64,000 bases of DNA from Halorubrum trapanicum (GCF_017873555.1 NZ_JAGGKE010000006.1:62001-126000), one strand, 5' to 3'. Shown: positions 7,352 to 16,262, numbered from the stretch's first letter. Numbers and translations: made by a program. The notes: generated from the letters alone by a model not told the origin.

Positions 7352-9712
7352 TCACCGGAGGACGGCTACCGAATCGACCGCGACGCGGAGTTCGTCGCGG
7401 TCGGCGTCGCCGGCGTCGGCGCTCGGGTCGTCGCCGTCGCCCGCGTCGTCGCGGACGCGACCGTCTCCGAACAGATCCGCCCCGACAGATCCGGGGACCG
7501 CGACGGTCGCCGGCTCCTCGGCGAAGTTGACGACGACGAGGAGCGGTTCGCCGCCGCCGTCGTCGGTCGGGTCGCCGCCGTCGGTCTCGCTCCCGTCCGC
7601 TTCCGGCGGCGTCCGCTCGTAGGCGGTCACGCGCTCGGCGTCGCCCTCGACGACGCGCACCTCGCTCGCGCGGCCGTCGAACGCCACGTCCCCGTCGCGG
7701 AGGAGCCGCTCGTTCTCGCGCAGCGCGGCCAGTTCGCGGTGGAAGTCGGTGAGGTCGTTGTCCCCGTCGTGCCACCGGATCGGACCGCGGTACGTCTCGT
7801 TGCCCCGTTCCTGTCCCGCGTAGATCATCGGGGCGCCCGGCAGCGTGAACGTCACCGCGGCGGCCGCGCGGAGCGCGTCTCGGCCGTGCTCCGCGAGGTA
7901 CCGGTCCTCGTCGTGGTTCTCGACGTAGCGCATCTGCGCGCCCCCGTCGCCGAAGCCGAGCCACTCGCCGCGGGCGAGCGCGGTCTCGACCGCGTCGGCC
8001 GGCTCCTCGTCCGCGCCGACCGCGCGGAGCGTCTCGTACAGCGAGGTGTCGTAGTGGCGGTGGAACTCCCCCTCGCCGTAGAACGGGTCGTGGGGCAGCG
8101 TCTCGTCGAGGAGGAGCACGTCGTCGGGGACGCGGTCGGCGACCTCCTTCCAGAAGCCGTGCGGGACGCCCCACGCCACGTCGGCGCGGAAGCCGTCGAC
8201 GACGCCGGCCCACTCGTCGACGGCGTCGAGCAGCCACTCGCGGACCGCCGGGCTGTCGTAGTTGAGGTTCGGGATCCGGCCCCACTCGAAGTAGTAGTCC
8301 GGCATATCGCCGTCCCCGAGCTCGGCCCAGTCGATGCCGGTCACGTCGGCCGCGGCGTCGGTCCGGCGGTAGTGGTCGGCGTACGCGTCGACGCCGGCGG
8401 AGTGGAGCTGGAAGGCGGGGTGGTCGCGGGAGGTGTGGTTGATCACCAGATCGAAGACGACGCGGATGCCGGCGTCGTGGCACGCGTCGACGAGCGACTC
8501 GAACGACTCGCGAGAGCCGAGGTCGGCGGCGGTGTCGTAGTAGTCGGTGACGTGGTAGCCGTGGTCCGTCGGCGAGGCGAGGACGGGGGTGAGCCAGAGC
8601 GCGTCGACGCCGAGGTGCTCCAGATACTCGACTCGGCGCTCGATCTCCCGGAACGTCGTCGGCAGCGTGTCGCCCGCGAACGACCGGACGAACACCTCGT
8701 AGATCGTCGGGGATTCGGCCCAGTCGGGCGTCGGGTTCGGCTCGGTGACCGCGACCGGTCCGCCGCGGTCGCCGGCCGCCTCCCCTTCGCCGGCGCTGCC
8801 CCCGCCGGTCTCGATCCGCACCGTCTCCGCGGCCCCGTACCGTTCGCCGTGCGGAACCGCGTGGATCCGGACCGAGTCGGGGAGGTCGTCGAGCGGGACC
8901 GAGAGCGTCCGCCCGTCCGCCCGCGACTCGATCGCCGCGACCGTCTCCGGGTCGGCGTCGCGGTCGTCGACGAGGAACGTCGCGTGGAGCGCCTCCGGGT
9001 CGCCGCCGCGCTCGACGTCGTCGACCGCGGGTGCGGGGTCGAGCGCGGCCGTCAGGCGGAGGCGGCCGCTCTCTTCGGGGCCGTCGGTCTCGACGACCGT
9101 CGCGTCGAGCGAGACTCGCGGGCGGCCGGGACCGGGAACCTCGCAGACGCCGTGGGACGCCGACGACCGGTCGTCGTTGGCGGCGAGCGCGAAGCCGTGA
9201 CTGCCGGGCGGCACGCGCACCGAGGCGACCCACTCGTCGCCGTCGCGCTCGGGGCGGTCGAGCGCGAGCCGGTTCTGGCCGAGCGGCCACAAAAGCGACA
9301 CGCGGTCGACGTCCGCGTCGTTGACCGGGAGGTCGGCGGCCGGGACCCGGATTTCCGTCTCGCGGCGCTCGTCGGGGAAGGCGCGCACGCGCTGGCGGTG
9401 GACGCCGTCGGGCGCGTCGAGCGCGAGGACGTAGGTCCCGGGAGCATCCGGGGCGAGATGGACCACCGGGTCGTCGTCGCGGCTCGTCTCGCCCGCGCGG
9501 AGCACAGCGGTCGGGGAAGCCGAACTGACCGCGGTCGCCGAACTCGGCGGCCCGGTCGCTTCGGGATCCGGACCGTCTCCGGCGGCGAGGTCGCTGTCGG
9601 CCGGCGCGTCGCGGACGGTCCACCGGTAGGTCCCGTCCGGGTCGGGGGAGCGCGGCGCCAGCTCGACCGACTCGCCGACGCTCGTCGTTCGCGGGGGGCC
9701 GGGTTCGTACAC
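7352..9712 (-). CDS. Alpha-amylase family glycosidase (GH13) with N-terminal beta-domains
   Basis: A protein of about 786 residues. The first 330 or so residues look like Ig-like/E-set carbohydrate-associated domains. The (beta/alpha)8 catalytic domain begins at TPDWAESPTIYEVFVRSF. It shows GH13 blocks: VVFDLVINHT, GFRADVAWG (nucleophile Asp), LLLDETLP (acid/base Glu) and VENHDED (third carboxylate). An acidic C-terminal beta domain follows. No signal peptide is evident, so it probably acts on intracellular maltodextrin or cyclodextrin. I prefer the GTG at 9712 (VYEPGPPRTTSVGESVEL); the frame is open to 9817, but that stretch is Cys/Arg-rich and overlaps the promoter region of the divergent gene. 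It pairs with the glucoamylase at 9817. Confidence 0.9.
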   Translation of the reverse strand: MYEPGPPRTTSVGESVELAPRSPDPDGTYRWTVRDAPADSDLAAGDGPDPEATGPPSSATAVSSASPTAVLRAGETSRDDDPVVHLAPDAPGTYVLALDAPDGVHRQRVRAFPDERRETEIRVPAADLPVNDADVDRVSLLWPLGQNRLALDRPERDGDEWVASVRVPPGSHGFALAANDDRSSASHGVCEVPGPGRPRVSLDATVVETDGPEESGRLRLTAALDPAPAVDDVERGGDPEALHATFLVDDRDADPETVAAIESRADGRTLSVPLDDLPDSVRIHAVPHGERYGAAETVRIETGGGSAGEGEAAGDRGGPVAVTEPNPTPDWAESPTIYEVFVRSFAGDTLPTTFREIERRVEYLEHLGVDALWLTPVLASPTDHGYHVTDYYDTAADLGSRESFESLVDACHDAGIRVVFDLVINHTSRDHPAFQLHSAGVDAYADHYRRTDAAADVTGIDWAELGDGDMPDYYFEWGRIPNLNYDSPAVREWLLDAVDEWAGVVDGFRADVAWGVPHGFWKEVADRVPDDVLLLDETLPHDPFYGEGEFHRHYDTSLYETLRAVGADEEPADAVETALARGEWLGFGDGGAQMRYVENHDEDRYLAEHGRDALRAAAAVTFTLPGAPMIYAGQERGNETYRGPIRWHDGDNDLTDFHRELAALRENERLLRDGDVAFDGRASEVRVVEGDAERVTAYERTPPEADGSETDGGDPTDDGGGEPLLVVVNFAEEPATVAVPGSVGADLFGDGRVRDDAGDGDDPSADAGDADRDELRVAVDSVAVLR

Positions 9713-9750
9713 GCCCGGTCCCTCGTCGCGGCGGGGTTTGAGGGTTTCCG

Positions 9751-9769
9751 TTCGCGAAACACGTGAACA
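9751..9769. promoter_or_regulatory. Imperfect palindrome in the amylase/glucoamylase divergent region
   Basis: GTTCGCGAAACACGTGAAC reads GTTCnCG-N5-CGnGAAC and lies between the divergent starts (9712 minus, 9817 plus). The region around it is AT-richer than the flanking genes. It is a candidate operator for a sugar regulator such as the nearby TrmB homologue, although it does not match the TACT-N-GAGTA type of TrmB site. Confidence 0.4.
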
Positions 9770-9816
9770 ACAATTACACCAAAACTTCATATCGCACCGC
9801 GGCGTACGATCTCGCA

Positions 9817-12003
9817 ATGCAACTCCGCGACGCGCTCGACGACTACAAGCGCCACGCCGGCGACGGGACGCACTTCCCCGGCGAGCGGCGCACCGTTTCC
9901 GGCCGTTTTTCGGGGGGAGACGGCCGGCTCGTCCACGTCGGCGACGACGGCGAACTCCGCGATTTCGGCTACCCGCTCACCGGTCGGACCGGTCTCGTTC
10001 GGTCCCGGATCGGTCTCGCCGTCGACGACGAGGTCACCTGGCTCGACGAGGCGGACACGACACAGCGGTACGTCGGCGACACCGCGATGGTCGAAACCGT
10101 CCACGAGACGCCGCGAGCGACGGTGACCCGCCACGACGTCACGCTCGGCGACGCGCACCTCACCCGCGCGTCGGTCGAGTTCCCCGAGGGGGAGTCGGCC
10201 GACGGCGGCGCCGACGGAACCGACCTCGGCCCTGCGGACCCCGCGGACGCCTCGCTCGTCGTCTACGCCCGCTTCGCGCCCGACGGCCGCGACGACCGGG
10301 TGGGACAGCTCCGGTTCGACGACGCCGTCGAGGTGTACCACGCCGACGAGCACGACTTCCTCGCGAGCGCGACCGGCTTCGCGGACCTCCGCGGCCAGCT
10401 CCCGGCGACGTTCCCGGAACTGCTCGACGACGACCCCACCGACCTCCCGCGCGACCGCGACGGCGACCGGTACGAGGAGGAGCGCCTCTCCGGGGAGGTG
10501 ATCGCCGACGTGCCGCTCTCGGACGGGATTGCGACGGTCGCCACGCTCCTGACGGACCGGGCGGAGACCGACCGCGAGACGGCCCGCGAGCGCCTCGACG
10601 CGCTCTTCGCCGACCTCGACGGCGTCGACGCGCTCGCGGACGCGGCCGCGGACGCGCTCCCGACCGTCCCCGAGTCGGCGCCCGCCCGCGAGTCCGTCGT
10701 CGCCGACCTGCGCGTCCTCTCGCTGCTCTCCGCGCCGTCCGGGCTCCGGATCGCGGGGCCGGACTTCGACCCCTACTACGAGCACTCCGGGGGCTACGGC
10801 TACACGTGGTTCCGCGACGACGCGGAGATATCCGGGTTCCTGCTCGGCGCCGCAGACGCGCTCGGCGTCGACCTCGACGACCGGCACGCCCGGTCCGCGC
10901 GGATGTACGTCGCCACGCAGCGCCCCGACGGCTCGTGGCCCCACCGGGTGTGGCCCCGCGACGGCGCGCTCGCGCCCGGGTGGGCGAACGCCCGCATCGA
11001 GGACGGGCCGGACGTCGACTATCAGGCCGACCAGACCGGCAGCGTCGTCGCGTACCTCGCGCAGGCCCGCGCCGCCGGCGTCGAGATCGCGGGGCTAGAC
11101 CGGACGCTCGTCGCCGCGCTCGCGGGCCTCGACCGGACGCTCGAACCCGACGGCCGCCCCGTCGTCTGTCAGAACGCGTGGGAGGACTCCGCCGGCCGGT
11201 TCACGCACACCGCCGCGACGTTCCTGGAGGCGTACAGCGAACTCGGCCGCCACGGGGAGGGGCTCGCCGTGGACGCGCTCGACGACTCCGACGCCGTGCC
11301 CGGCGCCGCGTCGCTCCCGGACGACCTCGCCGCGCACGCCCGCGACCGAGCCCGTGAGGTGTACGCGGCGCTCGACGACCTGTGGGTGCCCGAGCGCGGC
11401 TGCTACGCGCTTCGCGAGACGGTCGACGGCGGGATAGACGACCGGCTCGACTCGGCCACGCTGGCGCTGGCGGCCGCGCACCGCTCGTTCGACGCGCTCG
11501 GCGAGGCGGGCGAGGAGCGCCGAGACGGCGACGACGGTCCCGAGGCTGGCGGCGCGGTCGACGCGGAGCGACTCGACCGGCTGGTCTCGCACGTCGAGGC
11601 TGTCGTCGACGGGCTCTATCACGAGACCGACGCGATCACCGGGCTGACTCGCTACGAGGGCGACGGCTGGCGGCGGGCGGGGCAGGTCTCCGAGAAGGTG
11701 TGGACGGTCTCGACCGCGTGGGGCGCGCACGCCTGCGCGGAGCTGGCGGCCCTGCTCGCGGCGCACGACGACCCCCGCGCGGCCGAGATGACGGCCCGCG
11801 CCCGCGGTCTGCTCGCGCACGTCTCACCCGGCGGCTCCCTCTGCGAGCCGACCACGTACCTCCCCGAGCAGTTCTTCGACGACGGGACGCCCGACAGCGC
11901 GACCCCGCTCGGGTGGCCGCACGCGATCCGGCTGGCGACGGTTGCGCTGCTCGACGACGAGCTGCCGCAGTTCGCCGACCGCGCCGCCGCGGACGACGAC
12001 TGA
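9817..12003 (+). CDS. GH15 glucan 1,4-alpha-glucosidase (glucoamylase)
   Basis: A 728-residue protein. The N-terminal beta-sandwich domain (to about residue 290) is followed by an (alpha/alpha)6 barrel with GH15 blocks: GYGYTWFRDDAEIS, PDGSWPHRVWP, NAWED (general acid Glu456), VSEKVWTVSTAWG, and the C-terminal PEQFF (base Glu684) before PLGWPHA. It releases glucose from alpha-glucan non-reducing ends. I chose the ATG at 9817 (MQLRDALDDYKRHAGDG), the usual start in this family; the open frame begins 18 codons earlier in an AT-rich stretch. No signal peptide is seen, so a cytoplasmic role in glycogen or maltodextrin breakdown with the divergent GH13 enzyme is likely. Confidence 0.92.
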   Translation: MQLRDALDDYKRHAGDGTHFPGERRTVSGRFSGGDGRLVHVGDDGELRDFGYPLTGRTGLVRSRIGLAVDDEVTWLDEADTTQRYVGDTAMVETVHETPRATVTRHDVTLGDAHLTRASVEFPEGESADGGADGTDLGPADPADASLVVYARFAPDGRDDRVGQLRFDDAVEVYHADEHDFLASATGFADLRGQLPATFPELLDDDPTDLPRDRDGDRYEEERLSGEVIADVPLSDGIATVATLLTDRAETDRETARERLDALFADLDGVDALADAAADALPTVPESAPARESVVADLRVLSLLSAPSGLRIAGPDFDPYYEHSGGYGYTWFRDDAEISGFLLGAADALGVDLDDRHARSARMYVATQRPDGSWPHRVWPRDGALAPGWANARIEDGPDVDYQADQTGSVVAYLAQARAAGVEIAGLDRTLVAALAGLDRTLEPDGRPVVCQNAWEDSAGRFTHTAATFLEAYSELGRHGEGLAVDALDDSDAVPGAASLPDDLAAHARDRAREVYAALDDLWVPERGCYALRETVDGGIDDRLDSATLALAAAHRSFDALGEAGEERRDGDDGPEAGGAVDAERLDRLVSHVEAVVDGLYHETDAITGLTRYEGDGWRRAGQVSEKVWTVSTAWGAHACAELAALLAAHDDPRAAEMTARARGLLAHVSPGGSLCEPTTYLPEQFFDDGTPDSATPLGWPHAIRLATVALLDDELPQFADRAAADDD

Positions 12004-12019
12004 CCGGACCTCGGCGACT

Positions 12020-12286
12020 ATTTATAAATGATCAGTGCGGTCGGCGCGTGCCGACGAGCGCCCGCAGGGCGCGAGTCGCACGCGCGAGGGAGTCAGTCGC
12101 CCGGAGCAACGCGGAGGGCGACTGACGAGGCTGGGGAGGTGTGAGGTGCGGTTGCCGTGCGGGGCGGGACTCAAAGCCCCAGCCGGGAGGCGGACGCACG
12201 CTCGCTGCGCGCTTCAGTCGCTCGCGTTGCTCGCTCCTTCCAGTGCTTGCGTCGCCTGCGTCCGCCTCCCGGCTGGGGCTTTGGAG
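12020..12286 (+). ncRNA. Dispersed structured element, copy 1 (apical loop inverted)
   Basis: It begins with a palindromic TATA box ATTTATAAAT at 12020-12029, 16 bases after the glucoamylase stop. Helix 1 is GCGCGTG (12044-12050) with CACGCGC (12079-12085). Helix 2 is GTCAGTCGCC (12092-12101) with GGCGACTGAC (12117-12126). A conserved purine-rich strand starts GAGGCTGGGGAGG, followed by GGGACTCAAAG. The closing helix pairs 12170-12198 with 12257-12286: 29 base pairs with one bulged G, ending in CTTTGGAG. The loop at 12199-12256 is the reverse complement of the equivalent loop in copy 4. I do not recognise a known RNA family. Open frames through it are not credible proteins. Confidence 0.75.
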
Positions 12287-12290
12287 ATGT

Positions 12291-12440
12291 CCTCCGTCGA
12301 TCTCCCGTCGACCATTTATAAACGAGCGGCTGGAGATTTGGGGGTGTTCGCCATCGATCTACCGTCAGCTATTTATAAGCGATCAACTGGCGTTCTGGAA
12401 GTGATTACCGCCGCTCCGCTCACAACGACTTATAAATAGA
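12291..12440 (+). repeat. 3' tail of copy 1: about three degenerate ~58-bp units, each with a TATA-like box
   Basis: TATA-like boxes ATTTATAAA (12314), ATTTATAAG (12371) and TTATAAATA (12430) recur every 57-59 bases. The first unit, CGACCATTTATAAACGAGCG followed by GCTGGAGATTTGG, matches tail units of copies 2 and 3 and partly repeats the closing arm of the element. Together with copy 1 it fills the 462-base gap between the glucoamylase and the gene at 12466. Confidence 0.65.
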
Positions 12441-12465
12441 AACCGAAAACACGAAAAACCCGATC

Positions 12466-12651
12466 TTATCGCCACTCCTCGCGGGGAATACAGTCCTCCT
12501 CCCGGACCGTGACCCACCGGGTGGTTCGCTCGTCCGGGTCGACGTCCGGCTCGAAGAACGTCACCTCGCCGCCGTCGTCGCTGTCGGTCCGTTTACAGAC
12601 GAGTTCCGGCGACCCGTCGCGAACACGTGCGGATGACGTGGACGTGGACAT
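12466..12651 (-). CDS. Small haloarchaeal protein, DUF7511-like
   Basis: A 61-residue acidic protein. After a Ser/Thr-rich start it reads ELVCKRTDSDDGGEVTFF, then DERTTRWVTVREEDCIP and REEWR. This matches the pattern I recall for DUF7511 proteins (ELV...DERxTxWIT...VPLEEMR), which are small haloarchaeal proteins of unknown function. It stands alone, convergent to copy 1 of the repeat element and upstream of hisF on the same strand. The length is normal for the family. Confidence 0.7.
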   Translation of the reverse strand: MSTSTSSARVRDGSPELVCKRTDSDDGGEVTFFEPDVDPDERTTRWVTVREEDCIPREEWR

Positions 12652-12733
12652 ACGTCACGGTTCGCGCCCGATCGGATAATAACTGTTGGTTTCGGGTGCG
12701 GAAAAATACACACTACAACTGTAGTTAGCGTCT

Positions 12734-12775
12734 CACCGGGACGCCGCGCTCAGCGCCGCACCGGGACGCCGCGCT
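12734..12775. repeat. Direct repeat duplicating the 3' end of hisF
   Basis: CACCGGGACGCCGCGCT occurs at 12734-12750 and again at 12759-12775, a period of 25 bases. The second copy is the hisF sequence for the C-terminal RGVPVR; the first lies just past the stop. This looks like a short tandem duplication. Confidence 0.8.
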
Positions 12776-13568
12776 CGTCGAGGTACGCCTTCGTCTCCTC
12801 GATGGAGTAGTCGCCGAAGTGGAAGATGGAGGCCGCGAGACCGGCGTCCGCGTTCGCCTCGGTGAACACCTCGTACATGTCCTCGGGGGAGCCGCAGCCG
12901 GAGGAGGCGATGAGGGGGGTCGAGACGGCCTCGCCGACCGCCTTCATCAGGGGAACGTCGTAGCCGTCCTTCGTCCCGTCCTTGTCGATGGAGTTGACGA
13001 ACAGCTCGCCCGCGCCGCGCTCCTCGGCCTCCTTCGCCCACGAGACGGCGTCGATGCCGGTGCCCTCGCGGCCGCCCTTCTTCGTACACTCGAACCACAC
13101 CGTCTCGCCGTCCTCGTCCTCGTAGAAGTGGTCGCCCGCGTCGTCGTACCGCCGCCGCGCGTCGACGGAGATGACGATGCACTGACTACCGAACGCGGCC
13201 GCGCCCTCCTCGATCAGCTCCGGGCGTTCGAGGGCGCCGGTCGTGATCGACACCTTGTCCGCGCCGGCCCGGAGCGTCTCCTTGATGTCGGCCTTGGTGC
13301 GGATACCGCCGCCGACCGTCAGGGGGATGAAACACTCGTCGGCGACCGCGTTGACCACGTCGAGCATCGTCTCGCGGCCGTCGGCGCTGGCGGTGATGTC
13401 GAGGAAGACGAACTCGTCGGCGCCGGCCGCGTTGTACTTCTTCGCCAGCTCCACCGGGTCGCCCGTGTACTCCAGGTTCTCGAAGTTGACGCCGGTGTAC
13501 ACCGCGGCGTCGCCGTCGTCGTCGCGGTCGACGTCGATACAGGGAATGATGCGCTTCGTGAGTCCCAT
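12750..13568 (-). CDS. hisF: Imidazole glycerol phosphate synthase, cyclase subunit HisF
   Basis: A 272-residue (beta/alpha)8 barrel of histidine biosynthesis. It uses ammonia from HisH to turn PRFAR into imidazole glycerol phosphate and AICAR. The start [14 protein letters not shown] carries the catalytic Asp, and SVDARR with the second catalytic Asp region ([13 protein letters not shown]) is present. Phosphate-binding loops ([20 protein letters not shown]) are intact. An acidic insertion ([23 protein letters not shown]) is typical of haloarchaea. No hisH is adjacent, so the partner is encoded elsewhere. Confidence 0.97.
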   Translation of the reverse strand: MGLTKRIIPCIDVDRDDDGDAAVYTGVNFENLEYTGDPVELAKKYNAAGADEFVFLDITASADGRETMLDVVNAVADECFIPLTVGGGIRTKADIKETLRAGADKVSITTGALERPELIEEGAAAFGSQCIVISVDARRRYDDAGDHFYEDEDGETVWFECTKKGGREGTGIDAVSWAKEAEERGAGELFVNSIDKDGTKDGYDVPLMKAVGEAVSTPLIASSGCGSPEDMYEVFTEANADAGLAASIFHFGDYSIEETKAYLDERGVPVRR

Positions 13569-13613
13569 TCGTTACCGGGGTGTTGGCCGCGCCCTCGGTT
13601 AAAAGGCGCGGGC

Positions 13614-14684
13614 CTACTCGTCCGCGTCGACTTCGGTCACTCGCTCGCCCTCGACCCCGGTCGGTCCACCGCCGTCAGCCTCGGTCGCACCGTCACCGTT
13701 CGCACCGGCCCGCCGGTCGTACTTCGCGACGGCGCGGTCCGCGCGCGTCGAGATGCCGTTGGGGTTCCGCGCGGGGCTTCGGTCCCGCCGCCGCGCGACG
13801 AGTCCGTCGGAGGTCCCGCCGGTGAGACCCAACAGCACGTCGCGGCCCGTCGCCGCCCACCGCGTGGGCGTCGACTCGCCGCGGACCACGTCCTTCGCCG
13901 CGCCGAGCGCGTCGCCGAGCGCGTGCGAGCCGGTCCGGAGGAGCACGGTCGGCCGCACGCCGTAGTTCTTCAGCAGGCGGTAGGCGAGCGCTCGGTACTT
14001 CCAGCCCCACTCGTGGGCGCTTCGGCCGCCGTCGGCGGCGGTCGGGGTCGGAAGCTCCTTCCGCGCAGCGAGTTCCGGCCGCCACGCCACCTCGCGGTCC
14101 ATGCGCGCGAGCCGGTGGGCGGCGTCGCGCGCGCCGCCGACCCGGAGGTACTCGTCGAAGCCGTCGAGGTCCCGCAGGGCGTCCCGTCGGAACGCGACGT
14201 TGCCGCCCTCGAAGTAGGTGACGTCCCGGCCCGCGATCCGATTGCGCTCCGGTTCGCTCGGACTGCGCTCCGGTTCGCTCGGATCGTCGCGCTCCGCGTC
14301 GTCCGTCGCGGTCGAATCACCGTCGGCCGTCCCGCTCGGCGGGATCGGCGTCACCGGTCCCGAGACCACGGGCGACGCGTCGAGACCCGCCGCGACCGCC
14401 TCGCGCCACCCCGGCTCGATCCGGTTGTCGTAGTCGACCAGCGCGACCGCGTCGCTCGTCGCCACCTCGATCCCGGCGTTGCGGGCGACGTTCACCGTCC
14501 GGTCGGAGATTTCGACCAGTACGTCCACGTCGTCGCGGTCGCGAACCATGCCGGTCGTGCCGTCGGCCGAGGGACCGTTGACCACGATCACCTCGGCGTC
14601 GGGCGCGTCGGCCGCCAGCGCGTCGAGGCAGGCGGCCAACCGGTCCCGACCGTTGAGCGTCGGGACGACGACCGAGAGATCCAT
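13614..14684 (-). CDS. Glycosyltransferase family 2
   Basis: A 356-residue GT-A fold enzyme. The N-terminal nucleotide-binding part is MDLSVVVPTLNGRDRLAACL, and the metal-binding acidic motif lies in VALVDYDNRIEPGW (a DxD-like DYD). Later FEGGNVAFRRDALRDLDGFDE is the conserved acceptor-side block. There are no membrane anchors. It transfers a nucleotide-activated sugar to an unknown acceptor, such as a dolichol glycan or surface polysaccharide. A short tandem repeat encodes SEPERSPSEPERN in a disordered loop near residue 140. It is followed downstream by hisF on the same strand, probably not functionally linked. Confidence 0.85.
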   Translation of the reverse strand: MDLSVVVPTLNGRDRLAACLDALAADAPDAEVIVVNGPSADGTTGMVRDRDDVDVLVEISDRTVNVARNAGIEVATSDAVALVDYDNRIEPGWREAVAAGLDASPVVSGPVTPIPPSGTADGDSTATDDAERDDPSEPERSPSEPERNRIAGRDVTYFEGGNVAFRRDALRDLDGFDEYLRVGGARDAAHRLARMDREVAWRPELAARKELPTPTAADGGRSAHEWGWKYRALAYRLLKNYGVRPTVLLRTGSHALGDALGAAKDVVRGESTPTRWAATGRDVLLGLTGGTSDGLVARRRDRSPARNPNGISTRADRAVAKYDRRAGANGDGATEADGGGPTGVEGERVTEVDADE

Positions 14685-14942
14685 ACGACCCGCTATCGGG
14701 GCGAGGAGGTAAAAAGGACTGCGTGTGCGTTCGACCGGCCCCGTCAGCGGGGGCCGGCCGGTTCGTGCGGGGGACGCTCTGCGTAATTCAAGCTGGAACC
14801 TCCGACCTCAAGGAGTGAGCGTAGCGAGCGAGTAGGTCGGAGAGAAACCGACACAGTACTACACCAACCATGCTCGATGACTGGCCGACTCCCCACCGAG
14901 CCATTACTAATATAAAGTCATAGGTCTACATCTGAAGTACGG

Positions 14943-16262
14943 ATGGAGGTACGTCGCACCGTCCCCGTCAAACTCGACGTGGCCGACAGCGACGCTGACC
15001 TCCTCCACGAAACCATCTCCGAGTTCCTGTGGGCCGCCAACTACGTCGTAGACCACGCGTGGCAAGGCGAATACAAGACCACGAGCAAAGCTGAACTCCA
15101 ACGCGAAACCTACGACGACGTGCGGGCCGAGACGCGACTCCAAGCGAACCTCGTCCAAAACGCTCGCAACAAGGCTGCCGACGCCGTACAGAGCGTCGTC
15201 GCTCGGTGGAAGCAAGGCGACTACGCTGGGAAGCCGAACTTCTCCGCACCGACGCTCGTCTACGACAAGCGATGTGCGACGTTCAACGACGACCACGCGA
15301 CGCTCTCGACCGTCGAAGGACGCATCACCGCGGAGTACGTCCTCCCCGACGAGAACCGCGAGACGCCCCACTCGGAGTATCTGTTCAATGACGACTACGA
15401 AGTGACAGGCGGGGAACTCCACTACCGAGACGGCAATTTTTACCTTCACGTCCGAACAAAGGCGGACGTGGAGTTCGAGACTGCCGACGACGGCAACGAC
15501 GAGCACAGCACAGTCCTCGGCGTTGACCTCGGCATCGAAAACGTCGCCGTCACCTCCACAGGGACATTCTGGAACGGGTCGGAGTTGAATCACTGGCACC
15601 GCGAGTTCGAGAAGCGGCGTGGTTCACTCCACCAGCGCGGCACGCGGGCCGCCCACGAAACCATCCAGTCGGTCGGACGTACTGAGACGGGCCGCTACGA
15701 CCACTTCTTACACACTGTCTCCAAGGAACTCGTCGCGGAAGCCGTCGAGTATGGCTGCGACGTGATCGCGTTCGAGAACCTGACCGGGATTCGTGAGCGG
15801 ATGCCCAACGCCAAGAAGTTCCACGCGTGGGCGTTTCGACGCCTGTTCGAGTACGTCGAGTACAAAGCCGAAGTGGTTGGCATCTCGGTCGAACAGGTGA
15901 GTCCTGCGTACACGAGCCAGCGGTGTTCCAAGTGCGGCTTCACTCACGAGAACAACCGTTCAACCTCGGACGGACAGGACGTATTCGAGTGCCTGAAGTG
16001 TGGATACTCGCCCCACGCAGACTACAACGCGGCGAAGAATATCGGATTGAAGTATCTCCGTTCGGCGCAAAAGTCGTCGGGCGGAGGCGCACCCGTAAAC
16101 GTGCGTTTGAATCGCGGGATGTTGAACGTGAATGGCGAGTACGAGCCTTCCGCCGACGGCGGACAGAACGGGAGTCCATGCGAAAGCCCCACCCGCAACG
16201 AAGCGAACGGCGAAGTCGTTCGAGAGGCGCATAGCGCCTCTCGTGATGACGAGACGCCGTAG
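14943..16262 (+). CDS. tnpB: TnpB RNA-guided endonuclease (IS1341-type OrfB)
   Basis: A 439-residue TnpB. The RuvC residues are all present: Asp195 in GVDLGIEN, Glu278 in AFENL and Asp360 in HADYNAAKN. The zinc ribbon CSKC (328-331) with CLKC (350-353) is intact. Length is normal for haloarchaeal family members, with a Ser/Asn-rich tail that runs through the palindromes of the element's right end. TnpB proteins use an omega RNA made from the right end to cut DNA next to a short motif, which keeps the element in place. Nothing indicates decay, so it is probably active. Its base composition is less GC-rich than its neighbours, consistent with transfer. Confidence 0.95.
   Translation: MEVRRTVPVKLDVADSDADLLHETISEFLWAANYVVDHAWQGEYKTTSKAELQRETYDDVRAETRLQANLVQNARNKAADAVQSVVARWKQGDYAGKPNFSAPTLVYDKRCATFNDDHATLSTVEGRITAEYVLPDENRETPHSEYLFNDDYEVTGGELHYRDGNFYLHVRTKADVEFETADDGNDEHSTVLGVDLGIENVAVTSTGTFWNGSELNHWHREFEKRRGSLHQRGTRAAHETIQSVGRTETGRYDHFLHTVSKELVAEAVEYGCDVIAFENLTGIRERMPNAKKFHAWAFRRLFEYVEYKAEVVGISVEQVSPAYTSQRCSKCGFTHENNRSTSDGQDVFECLKCGYSPHADYNAAKNIGLKYLRSAQKSSGGGAPVNVRLNRGMLNVNGEYEPSADGGQNGSPCESPTRNEANGEVVREAHSASRDDETP

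Noticed and set aside
5211-9773. A 1520-codon open frame on the minus strand covering the amylase region, and many similar long frames elsewhere
   Set aside because: The products are Arg/Pro/Gly-rich and match no family. They are antisense or shifted shadows, common where third-position GC is very high, and recognised genes lie in another frame.
12020-12286. Copy 1 as SRP RNA or RNase P RNA
   Set aside because: The element is present at least four times, lacks the conserved motifs I know for those RNAs, and varies in size by hairpin insertion.
12035-12439. Open frames through copies 1-4 of the repeated element (also about 29134-29749, 47789-48919 and 49269-49706)
   Set aside because: The frames differ in reading frame and strand between copies, while the conserved parts are palindromes and a purine-rich strand. 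RNA or DNA structure explains them better than protein.
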